A stretch of DNA of 64,000 nt from Kineosporia mesophila (GTDB lineage Bacteria > Actinomycetota > Actinomycetes > Actinomycetales > Kineosporiaceae). The stretch is from contig NZ_JAJOMA010000004.1 in NCBI RefSeq assembly GCF_021129235.1, forward strand, positions 124,001-188,000. The letters run 5' to 3'. Under the pieces are notes generated by a model, which was given only the letters and a program-made list of their open reading frames with translations, had not been told where the DNA came from and made no database searches. Numbering within the stretch: the first letter of the stretch is position 1; each line of letters begins with the position of its first letter. A program made the translations under genes and the position numbers. Positions 7,752 to 14,799 of the stretch are shown here, piece by piece.

Positions 7752-9644
7752 ATGTCACTGAAGGCCCGGCTGCGTTATCGGTTCGACAACATCATGGCCC
7801 GTGGGGCCTGGAGCCAGATCCTGCTGCTGGCGGCCTTCACCGTCGTGCTGGTCGCCGTGGCCACCCTGGCCACCGCCGTCCTCCAAGTCCGGCCGCCCGA
7901 CGACAGCGGGAAGGAAGACTCCCTCGGCCGGGTCATCTGGCTGTCGCTGATGCACGCGATGGACCCGGGGATGATCGGCGGGGACGGCGAGGGCTGGGTC
8001 TTCCTGACCATCATGCTGATCCTCACGATCGGCGGGATCCTCGTGGTGTCGGCCCTGATCGGTGTGCTGACCCAGGGATTCGGCGACCGGATGGAGTCGC
8101 TGCGGCGCGGCCGGAGCGCGGTCGTGGAGCAGCGCCACACCGTGATCCTGGGCTGGGACCGCAAGATCTTCTCCCTCCTGGACGAGCTCGCCGAGGCCAA
8201 CCGGAACCGCCGCGACGCCTGCGTGGTGATTCTCGCCGACCGTGACAAGGTCGAGATGGACACCGAGATCGCCGAGGCCATGGGCGGTTCCAAGCTGCGG
8301 ATCGTCACCCGCAGCGGCAGCCCGATGTCGTTCGGCGACCTCGGCCTCCTCGCGCTGGGCCGGTCCCGCTCCGTGATCGTGATCTCCCCCGACTATCACC
8401 CGGACGGATCGCTCGTCAGCGAGAGCGAGGCCGACACCCGGGTACTGAAGACGCTGCTGGCGATCACCAAGCGGGAGAACGACCAGCCGGGGCACATCGT
8501 CGCGGAGATCCAGGACCTGCGCACGGCCCCGGTCGCACGGATGGTCGCGGGTGACCGGGTGGCCCTGGTCCAGGCCGGAACGCTGATCAGCCGGCTGCTC
8601 GTACAGTCCGGCCGGCAGCCCGGTCTGGCCGCCGTGTACAGCGAACTGCTCGACTTCGCCGGTGTCGAGATCTACGTCGTCGCGCAGCCCCAGCTGACCG
8701 GGAAGACTTTCCGGGAAGCAGTTTTCGCCCTCGGAACCTCCAACCTGATCGGCGTGCGCACCGCTGCCGGGCAGATCCTCCTGCCCCCGCCCCCGGACCG
8801 CCGCTTCGAGCCGGGCGATGAGTCCGTCGTCATCAGTGAGGACGACGACCGGATCGTGCTGGACGGGGCCACCGAACCCCCGGTTCCGGTCCGCCCCGAC
8901 CTCGCGCCGCAGCCGGCGGCCCGCCCGGAGCGCACCCTCATCCTCGGATGCAGCCCCCGGCTACCGGTGGTGCTGCACGAGCTGGACTCCTACGCCCCCG
9001 ACGGCAGCGAGACCTGGATCGTGGGCGAGGGCGATCCCCAGTCCCTGATCACCGGCGACTTCCAGAACATGAAGGTCACCGCCCAGACCGGTGACGTCAC
9101 CGACCGCGGCCTGCTGGAGTCGCTGGGCGTCAGCGGTTTCGACCACATCCTGATCCTCTCCGAGAGCCAGGGCCGTAACCAGGAGATGGCCGACGCCCGC
9201 ACCACGGTGTGCCTGCTGCACCTGCGCGACATCGGCCGCCGGACCGGCGGCCTGCGCGTCACCAGCGAGATCCTCGACATCCAGAGCCGCAACCTGGCCG
9301 CGGTCGGCGAGCCCGACGACTTCATCGTCAGCAACATGCTGGTCTCGCTCATGGTCGCCCAGGTCTCCGAGACCCCTTCCCTGCTCGACGTCTTCGAGGA
9401 ACTCTTCACCGCCGAGGGCTATGAGATCTACCTGAAGCCGGCCGCCGCCTACATCGTTCCCACCGAGGTCGAGTTCGCCGTGGTCTGCGCCGCCGCCCTG
9501 AACCAGGGCCAGGTCGCCATCGGATACCAGCTGGCTCGCAACGCCCACGACCCGTCCGGCTTCGGCATCGTCCTGAACCCGGACAAGCGCTCCCTCGTCA
9601 CCCTGGGCGGTGAGGACCGGGTGATCGTGCTGGCGGAGAGCTGA
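7752..9644 (+). CDS. CASTOR/POLLUX-like ion channel protein with paired RCK/NAD-binding regions
   Basis: A 630-aa protein resembling the CASTOR/POLLUX/SYM8 family of plant symbiosis channels and their bacterial relatives. There are two transmembrane segments, at about residues 22-45 (ILLLAAFTVVLVAVATLAT) and 77-103 (TIMLILTIGGILVVSALIG), with a pore-like loop between them. Tandem cytoplasmic Rossmann-like RCK units follow, the first beginning HTVILGWDRKIF (about residue 128) and the second beginning RTLILGCSPRLPVV (about residue 395). Cation transport gated by cytoplasmic ligands is inferred from the family. Confidence 0.85.
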   Translation: MSLKARLRYRFDNIMARGAWSQILLLAAFTVVLVAVATLATAVLQVRPPDDSGKEDSLGRVIWLSLMHAMDPGMIGGDGEGWVFLTIMLILTIGGILVVSALIGVLTQGFGDRMESLRRGRSAVVEQRHTVILGWDRKIFSLLDELAEANRNRRDACVVILADRDKVEMDTEIAEAMGGSKLRIVTRSGSPMSFGDLGLLALGRSRSVIVISPDYHPDGSLVSESEADTRVLKTLLAITKRENDQPGHIVAEIQDLRTAPVARMVAGDRVALVQAGTLISRLLVQSGRQPGLAAVYSELLDFAGVEIYVVAQPQLTGKTFREAVFALGTSNLIGVRTAAGQILLPPPPDRRFEPGDESVVISEDDDRIVLDGATEPPVPVRPDLAPQPAARPERTLILGCSPRLPVVLHELDSYAPDGSETWIVGEGDPQSLITGDFQNMKVTAQTGDVTDRGLLESLGVSGFDHILILSESQGRNQEMADARTTVCLLHLRDIGRRTGGLRVTSEILDIQSRNLAAVGEPDDFIVSNMLVSLMVAQVSETPSLLDVFEELFTAEGYEIYLKPAAAYIVPTEVEFAVVCAAALNQGQVAIGYQLARNAHDPSGFGIVLNPDKRSLVTLGGEDRVIVLAES

Positions 9645-9650
9645 ACCCGG

Positions 9651-9805
9651 CGTTCCGCATCTCGTTCTCTTTGAACCGCACGCCGTTCGACCTCACGTAC
9701 CTTCATCTGGGCGGCTCGTTACAACTCTTTCTCTTTTAAGGCCGCCTTGCGCTCGGCTTCCTTTGCGCGCAACGCCGCACGTCGTTCGGCATCCCGTTCT
9801 CTTTG
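9651..9805. repeat. Direct repeat pair, 23 bp with 2 mismatches
   Basis: The copy at 9651-9673 and the copy at 9783-9805 agree at 21 of 23 positions (CGTTC[C/G]GCATC[T/C]CGTTCTCTTTG, checked by eye). Read on the minus strand both encode a charged QRERDAERR-like stretch. The first copy lies directly after the channel gene and the second inside the small minus-strand frame at 9719-9844. This may be a partial local duplication. Confidence 0.55.
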
Positions 9806-9844
9806 CTCTGCGCGGCGTTGTGCCGCTGGATCATGGCTTGGCAT
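9719..9844 (-). CDS. Possible small highly charged protein (41 aa)
   Basis: This frame begins with ATG at 9844, inside the end of the toxin gene, and encodes a 41-aa peptide of Arg, Glu, Lys and Ala that would be one long charged helix (REQ/AERR-type repeats). The overlap with the upstream toxin would allow coupled translation, making it a possible third gene of the toxin-antitoxin unit. No ribosome site is clear and low complexity can produce such frames by chance, so this is a weak call. Confidence 0.3.
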   Translation of the reverse strand: MPSHDPAAQRRAEQRERDAERRAALRAKEAERKAALKEKEL

Positions 9845-10154
9845 AGACGCCGTGATTACCAATGCGTCGCCAGACGCAGAACCACTCATCACCCTGGAAA
9901 AGGAACTGGAAGGTTGCGCGTCCGTCGGGCGACGCAAAACTCCAGGTCATCTCCATGATGCCTGGAACTCTTCGCATCTCGTCCACTCGCAGTGAGGCCG
10001 GCCATACGTAGGACCTGCGTGCCGCCTGCGCCGACGCCCAGTCGTCGCAGGCAGGGGCGAACTTGTCCAGGACAACCTTCCGAAAGGCGTCCTTGTGCTC
10101 GGGCTTCAGCTTCTTGTAGTCCGACTTGAAGCTGTCAAGGGTTCGGAACTTCAC
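9831..10154 (-). CDS. RelE/ParE-like toxin of a type II toxin-antitoxin pair
   Basis: A 107-aa protein that starts with GTG and overlaps the antitoxin stop by 4 nt (GTGA). The N-terminus (SFKSDYKKLKPEHKDAFRKVV) is a Lys-rich amphipathic helix, followed by strands with EMTWSF and FQFLFQGDEWFCVWRRIGNH, the pattern of the RelE/ParE/HigB fold. Such toxins usually cleave mRNA on the ribosome or poison gyrase. The assignment rests on fold-like pattern, size and pairing with an AbrB-like gene, so the exact subfamily is open. Confidence 0.65.
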   Translation of the reverse strand: MKFRTLDSFKSDYKKLKPEHKDAFRKVVLDKFAPACDDWASAQAARRSYVWPASLRVDEMRRVPGIMEMTWSFASPDGRATFQFLFQGDEWFCVWRRIGNHGVYAKP

Positions 10155-10447
10155 GAGTCGAGGTCGGTGAGAAACGCGTCAGCGCTGTCATGGTCGGTAA
10201 ACCGGCCTCCTTGGAGATCAGCCGTGGCCTCGCGCTCGCGCTGCTGCCACTCCTCTGCCCAGAACCAAGCCTGGGTTGCGGGGACGGCCGCCTGCGGGCG
10301 CACCTCCAGGACACCGTCCGGGCGCTCCGTGATCTCTACTTGGGCACCGGGCTTGTCCAGCCCGTACCGACGCCGAAGCTCACCGGGCAGAGCGAACAAG
10401 CCTCGTGACTGGAGGGCAATAAATCCATGAAACAGAGCGTCCGTCAC
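10151..10447 (-). CDS. AbrB/MazE-like antitoxin
   Basis: A 98-aa protein. The N-terminal half fits the swapped-hairpin AbrB/SpoVT DNA-binding fold: SRGLFALPGELRRRYGLDKPG followed by VEITERPDGVLEVRP, where 'LPGELRRRYGL..G' matches the family pattern of 'iP..lR..lgi..G'. The C-terminal half is charged and probably neutralises the toxin. GTG at 10447 is chosen because AGGAGG lies 7 nt upstream; the GTG at 10453 is too close to it. The pair is probably self-regulated by the antitoxin. It is host DNA, outside the element. Confidence 0.7.
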   Translation of the reverse strand: MTDALFHGFIALQSRGLFALPGELRRRYGLDKPGAQVEITERPDGVLEVRPQAAVPATQAWFWAEEWQQREREATADLQGGRFTDHDSADAFLTDLDS

Positions 10448-10538
10448 GTCCACCCCTCCTACACCTAGTCAGCCATCCCGATGAGGATACCTCGCCAGCA
10501 GCAAAACAGCAATGCTGCAAAGCCGCAGGACGGCGGGG

Positions 10539-10691
10539 TCAGAAGCTGAGCTCCAGGTCCACGATCACCGGAGAATGGTCGCTCCACCGCTCGGCGTACG
10601 AAGGCGCCAGGTCCACCTCGGCGGCAGTGGCGGCAGCGGCCAGCCCAGGACTGGCAACGGCGTAGTCGATACGCCAGCCGGCGCCCGTGTC
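10539..10691 (-). pseudogene. xthA: 3' fragment of host exodeoxyribonuclease III, cut off by the element
   Basis: Reading leftward from 10691, the frame gives DTGAGWRIDYAVASPGL and then SYAERWSDHSPVIVDLEL before a TGA at 10539-10541. This is the C-terminal 50 residues of an ExoIII, including the WRIDY strand with a catalytic Asp and the SDHSP motif with the catalytic His. There is no start codon or promoter for it here. The matching 5' part lies at 29908-30564. Joining codon TGG (29908-29910) to GAC (10689-10691) restores an in-frame 269-aa enzyme. Confidence 0.92.
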
Positions 10692-10692
10692 C
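10690..10692. other. attL core of the integrated element
   Basis: TCC on the plus strand (GGA in the xthA sense) is the only sequence shared at both breakpoints, here and at 29906-29908. The bases on either side differ between the two sites. To the left the host xthA frame is intact; to the right the sequence belongs to the element and leads within 56 nt to the integrase gene. A very short core is usual for large serine integrases. Confidence 0.8.
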
Positions 10693-10711
10693 AAAGACCG
10701 TCGTTAACCTA

Positions 10712-10738
10712 CCCAATGTATTAGAATCGGACATTGGG
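10712..10738 (+). promoter_or_regulatory. Integrase promoter region with inverted repeat over the -10 box
   Basis: CCCAATGT (10712-10719) and ACATTGGG (10731-10738) form a perfect 8-bp inverted repeat with an 11-nt spacer. The spacer contains TAGAAT (10722-10727), a good -10 candidate for the integrase gene that starts at 10748. No clear -35 box is seen. The dyad would suit a repressor of the integrase or could be an arm of attP, whose core lies 20 nt to the left. Confidence 0.5.
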
Positions 10739-10747
10739 GGTGGTCGC

Positions 10748-12409
10748 ATGGTTCGAGCACCGCGTAAGGCTCTGATCTACGTCCGGCAGTCGACGCACAA
10801 GGAAGAGTCGATTTCGCCGGAAGTGCAGATCGAGCAATGCCTTTCACACTGCCGACGCGAGGGTTACGAGGTCGTCGGGCAGCCGGTGATGGACCTCGAC
10901 CTATCCGGGCGGACGTTCACCAAGCGGAAGATCCAGCCGCTGATCGACCGGATTCGCGACGGCGAAGCGAACACGGTTGTCGTCTGGCGGTGGTCGCGGT
11001 GGGGCCGGAACCTGGTCGAGTCACTGCGCTGCATCGCGGAACTGAAACAGGTAGGTGGCCGCCTCGAATCTGCCACCGAGCCCATCGATGCCAGCACTCC
11101 CGCCGGCCGGTTCAGCGTGACCCAGATGCTCGCCATCGCCGAGTTCCAGTCCGACCAGATCGGGGAATCTTGGCGCGACGCCCGGCGAGCGATGATTGCC
11201 AGGGGTCTGCCGCCGCACTGCGGTCCGAGGATGGGCTATATCTACGACAAGCCCGCCAAGAGCTACACGATCGATCCGGTCACCGGGCCGACCTTCCGTA
11301 AGTGCTACGAGATGTACCGCGACGGCAAGTCGCTTCACGCGCTTGTGCTCTACCTGCGAGACCAGGGCGTGCTCAGCCTATTGGGCAATCTCATGTCCGA
11401 GAGCGCTCTCCGGAACTACCTGGACAGCGGTTTTGCCGCTGGCCTCATCTTGCTGAACAAGCCGGAAAGCTTCTTCTCCGACGAGCGGATGGAAGAGCTT
11501 GGGATCAGCCCCGATGAACGTCCGGCGTACTTGTCAGGCAGTTGGGACCCGATCATCTCGGAAGATCTCTGGCTCGCCTACCAGGAGCGGCGACGTATCC
11601 AGTCCACCAAACCCTTACGGTCACGAAATCCCCGCCAACACCTCAGCGGACATCTGCGATGCGCTGGTTGTGGCAAGCGCATGCTGTACCGGACCGAACG
11701 CACCCGGTGGGTCTGCAGCTCACAGCTTACGAAGGGCGGAACGCAGTGTCCGGTCCATGTCAGCATCGACAACGCAGAGGCCACCGACTTCGTGAAGGAT
11801 TGGCTGCGCTCGCTCGCCAGCGCGTACGGCGAATCGTTCGATGCGCTTGTAGCGGAGCGTCTGAAGAGTCAGCAGGCCGGCGCCAACCACGAAGCCTTGC
11901 AAGCCCAGCTTCTGGCCGAAGAGCGTCGCCGAGAAAATCTGGTCCGTGCCGTCTCCACCGGTGCCTTCGAGGTGACCGATGTGGCCAAAGAGATGCGTCT
12001 GATCAAGAAAGAGGTCGAGCGCTTGAAGCTGACGCTCGCCGACCTTCGTCGCCAGGGCAATATCGTCGCCAATCCTACCGGAAGCTTTGAGCAGTTGCTT
12101 CAGAGTTGGGACGAGGCAGACGCCGCGACCGTGAGCACCGCTCTGGAGCACGTGGTGGACGGCATCTACGTTTACCCGTTCCGTTCTCGACCCCGAATGA
12201 TCGTACGGGCCCTTTGGGAAGGCGAGAAGAAGATTCCGCGCGCGGAGGCACCCGACTTGAACTTCGCCCAAGGACGTACATGCCTAAAGTGCCAGAAGTG
12301 GAAGCCGCGCGACCAGTTCACCGTCTACGGTGCTCAACGAAAGATGAAGCCTCGGTGCCGACGATGCACAGCGACCTACATGCGCGAGTGGAACGCTCGC
12401 CGTAAATAG
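10748..12409 (+). CDS. Large serine recombinase (integrase)
   Basis: A 553-aa protein. The N-terminal resolvase domain has YVRQSTHKEESIS with the nucleophile Ser15, and RWSRWGRN with catalytic Arg residues near 81-87. The recombinase domain follows (about 150-300). The zinc ribbon uses Cys305, Cys308, Cys323 and Cys334, with a coiled-coil-like region at about 370-440. After this the protein carries an extra C-terminal CxxC pair set (Cys512, Cys515, Cys537, Cys540), which ordinary integrases of this class lack. It should join attP and attB through a Ser-DNA intermediate with a 2-bp crossover. GGGGGTGG precedes the ATG. Confidence 0.93.
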   Translation: MVRAPRKALIYVRQSTHKEESISPEVQIEQCLSHCRREGYEVVGQPVMDLDLSGRTFTKRKIQPLIDRIRDGEANTVVVWRWSRWGRNLVESLRCIAELKQVGGRLESATEPIDASTPAGRFSVTQMLAIAEFQSDQIGESWRDARRAMIARGLPPHCGPRMGYIYDKPAKSYTIDPVTGPTFRKCYEMYRDGKSLHALVLYLRDQGVLSLLGNLMSESALRNYLDSGFAAGLILLNKPESFFSDERMEELGISPDERPAYLSGSWDPIISEDLWLAYQERRRIQSTKPLRSRNPRQHLSGHLRCAGCGKRMLYRTERTRWVCSSQLTKGGTQCPVHVSIDNAEATDFVKDWLRSLASAYGESFDALVAERLKSQQAGANHEALQAQLLAEERRRENLVRAVSTGAFEVTDVAKEMRLIKKEVERLKLTLADLRRQGNIVANPTGSFEQLLQSWDEADAATVSTALEHVVDGIYVYPFRSRPRMIVRALWEGEKKIPRAEAPDLNFAQGRTCLKCQKWKPRDQFTVYGAQRKMKPRCRRCTATYMREWNARRK

Positions 12410-12586
12410 TAACTACTGCCCAAATCACCGGTCGTCACCCAAAATTTCTAACAGGCACATCGGTTACCTTTCTGGCACACCCCCATCCGACCGTCGGCAA
12501 CCATCGGCACCCTGCCCTTGCGCACGTAGCGACGTCCTCGCAATTGGCTTGGCGTGAGATGCGACGGGGGGCCATGATTATTCCTC

Positions 12587-13735
12587 ATGGGAAAAGGTGC
12601 GCGGATCCGAGCATTGAGACAGCGAGCGGGACAGAAGTCCGCCCAAGTCACCGTCGGCCCTGCCGAGGATTTCCCATTTGATCCGGGACAATCTCGAGCG
12701 AGCTTCAGATGTCTAGTTTGCGACCTTTGGTGGAGCCAACCCTCCCCCTTCATCGCTGTGGTGGGGGATGGAGATTTTTCCACGCTCGCACAATCGGCGC
12801 CTTGCCCGCAATGCGGTGCTCCTACGACGACAGCTGAATTTTCAAAAGAAAAATTAGGCGACGGACGTACGCTGATTCGCCCCGTCGAAATATTTCCCGA
12901 ATTTTCATTTGACTCTCGTGAACCTCTACGCGGGTCACGGACCGCCAGCAATTGCGCGTTTTGCGGGTCGCGCATTACGGGAGCGAATGACAGTCGCGAA
13001 CATGTGCTGGGAAAATGGCTGAGGAAGGTAAAATCCATCAAGGATAATCGGGCAGCCGATGGATCAGGCAGATGGCGATGGACCATGGACCCTCCGTTCT
13101 TAGCTCCAGCTGGTAGTGCAGTGCTGATACCACCACCCCGCAAACTGGCCGGAAAAGCCCTGCACCCGCTTTATGTGACGGTGAAGATATGCAAGCCATG
13201 CAACATTGGCTGGATGTCCAATATGGAGGAAAGAGCCATTCCAATACTTACCCCCTTGATCAACGATAAGACGCGCCTCATCTCCCAGGAAGATCAAGAG
13301 ACCATTGCTCACTGGACAATGAAAACGGCAACCTGCTACGAGCAGGATGACGCGGGCAGCGCTCAGTTACAAAAGGCGCAGATTCGTGACGTGATGTCAG
13401 GCAGACCTTCTCGATGGTCGACGGTTTGGGCTGCACGATGGGCAGATCCAAGCGATGTCCTATTACGCCACGACGTACTGCACGGCTATCTTCCCGAAAC
13501 CATGCAGTTGATGGGACAGTGGGGACGCACCCATATCGGACTTGGTAATGGCATTGCCCTAATGGCGATTAGCGCTAATCGTCCATCGAACGATTTCTCT
13601 CAGGTATCACCGAAGAGTCCCTGGCAGAGAATTTGGCCGCCAAGTGGAACGGACATCACGTTAAGGGATGAGCCCTTCAAACGATCGGATCTCGACAAAT
13701 TGAACGCTGACATTGCGCTAAATGCTGAGGCCTGA
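12587..13735 (+). CDS. HNH-endonuclease-like protein with N-terminal zinc ribbon
   Basis: A 382-aa protein. Cys42/Cys45 and Cys73/Cys76 form a zinc-ribbon-like set. An HNH-like core follows: CAFCG (123-127), SREHVLGKWL with Glu138-His139, and ICKPCNIGWMSNMEE with Cys202, Cys205 and Asn206. This C-C/E-H/C-C-N order is the pattern of treble-clef nucleases seen in many unnamed phage-defence and element-borne proteins. The remaining 170 residues match nothing I recognise. GC is lower than in the integrase. A nuclease or defence role is inferred from the fold and setting only. Confidence 0.6.
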   Translation: MGKGARIRALRQRAGQKSAQVTVGPAEDFPFDPGQSRASFRCLVCDLWWSQPSPFIAVVGDGDFSTLAQSAPCPQCGAPTTTAEFSKEKLGDGRTLIRPVEIFPEFSFDSREPLRGSRTASNCAFCGSRITGANDSREHVLGKWLRKVKSIKDNRAADGSGRWRWTMDPPFLAPAGSAVLIPPPRKLAGKALHPLYVTVKICKPCNIGWMSNMEERAIPILTPLINDKTRLISQEDQETIAHWTMKTATCYEQDDAGSAQLQKAQIRDVMSGRPSRWSTVWAARWADPSDVLLRHDVLHGYLPETMQLMGQWGRTHIGLGNGIALMAISANRPSNDFSQVSPKSPWQRIWPPSGTDITLRDEPFKRSDLDKLNADIALNAEA

Positions 13736-13747
13736 CGTGGTGAAGCT

Positions 13748-13876
13748 GTGCGAACAGACGCCAGGCACCAACACATAAATGCGGAACTAGAGTCGCAGGG
13801 AGGGGATGCTGCGGCTCGGGTGAGCGCCGAACTTATCGCCGCCGCAAAACGGAAGGTATCCTCCCGGCATGGGTGA
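13748..13876 (+). CDS. Possible small helical protein (42 aa)
   Basis: This frame starts with GTG at 13748 and ends with TGA at 13874-13876, overlapping the next gene's ATG (13869) by 8 nt. The peptide is charged and helix-prone (HINAELESQGG, AARVSAELIAAAKRKVSS). The overlap would support coupled translation with the acetyltransferase-like gene, and the composition looks more like protein than chance. The ribosome site is weak. Confidence 0.35.
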   Translation: MRTDARHQHINAELESQGGDAAARVSAELIAAAKRKVSSRHG

Positions 13877-14588
13877 AGAAGATGCGCTTCCATCGGTTCG
13901 AAACCTTTCTCTGGACTACCAGCGCAGACTCGCGACGAGTTTGACAGTGACTTCGGAGTTCGATCTTTATCGTCCAGAAAAGGACCCATGGCCTCCAGGT
14001 GCCACAGAATACTCAGTCAGCTTCTCTGTGTCATGGTTCCGACCCGAGGCTAAAGAGGCGCCGGACGGCGACGCTCAGATTCTGGGTGAGCTGTCGCGAG
14101 ACGCAGCGGATGCGGACGGCTACGTCACCGCCAGAGTCGGCTCGGCTAATTTGATAGTGGCCGACATATACGAGCGTTCGTTGTTCGAAGCGCTCGACGC
14201 TCGCTCGGGCGATCTTGCCCATATTGGCGGGGCAATACTCGACATTGGAAGCGGAGAACTGGCCGCGGAACTTCTGAGGATAGTAGACGGCGTCGGCCAG
14301 AATCTTTTGATCGTCAACACGGTGCAGATCGATGAACCATTTCGGGGCCTATCATTTGGTTTGATTGGAACAGGTCTGCTTCTTCAGCACCTTTGCAAGA
14401 GTAGTGGGGGCGTCGCCGCGCTATACCCGATGAAGCCTGGCGCACAGGACGAGGACCGAGACACGTCCTATGCCCGCCTCAGCGCATACTGGAGCCGTTT
14501 GGGCTTTGAGCTATTCCAGGACAATGTTCACGTGCTGGATCTCGCCACGGTAACCCTAGACAGGAAGATGCATGATCTCCTTGCCTAG
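13869..14588 (+). CDS. GNAT-like protein of unknown substrate
   Basis: A 239-aa protein. The central and C-terminal part follows a GNAT-like course: RGLSFGLIGTGLLLQHLCK (about residues 160-178, in the place of the acetyl-CoA loop and helix), then VAALYPMKPG, then SYARLSAYWSRLGFELF (about 200-216), where family members have 'aa.ryW.rlGF'. The N-terminal 90 residues are not conserved in anything I know. It may form a unit with the small frame and the HNH-like gene upstream. The acetyltransferase call is tentative. Confidence 0.5.
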   Translation: MGEEDALPSVRNLSLDYQRRLATSLTVTSEFDLYRPEKDPWPPGATEYSVSFSVSWFRPEAKEAPDGDAQILGELSRDAADADGYVTARVGSANLIVADIYERSLFEALDARSGDLAHIGGAILDIGSGELAAELLRIVDGVGQNLLIVNTVQIDEPFRGLSFGLIGTGLLLQHLCKSSGGVAALYPMKPGAQDEDRDTSYARLSAYWSRLGFELFQDNVHVLDLATVTLDRKMHDLLA

Positions 14589-14613
14589 TCGTAATCGGAT
14601 AGCAACAGATTGC

Positions 14614-14799
14614 TCAAATGTCATAATTGGGTTTGGCTGATTTTCTCAGGCGTCCTGCCCGAAATAGCCGCACAGATTCCCCCACCATAACTAGGGCGAA
14701 AGCGTCCCAAGCTTCTTCCTTTGCCACAACACTATCCCGCAGCATTGGCCACGGGTCGGCCCTACGTCCGGCTTCAGGTTCGTCAGACACGGCGCCCAT
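14614..14799 (-). CDS. Small protein downstream of the replication initiator (61 aa)
   Basis: The frame begins with ATG at 14799 and overlaps the end of repSA by 17 nt, so it is probably coupled to it. In pSAM2-type elements the gene after repSA is usually the excisionase, but here I see no helix-turn-helix. The sequence is a charged helix (LRDSVVAKEEAWDAFALVM) followed by a basic stretch (RLFRAGRLRKSAKP). It could be a recombination directionality factor for the serine integrase, but this rests on position and size alone. Confidence 0.45.
   Translation of the reverse strand: MGAVSDEPEAGRRADPWPMLRDSVVAKEEAWDAFALVMVGESVRLFRAGRLRKSAKPNYDI

Noticed and set aside
10465-10749. A 94-codon minus-strand frame over the left junction
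   Set aside because: It is out of phase with the xthA 3' fragment, which explains the coding signal here.
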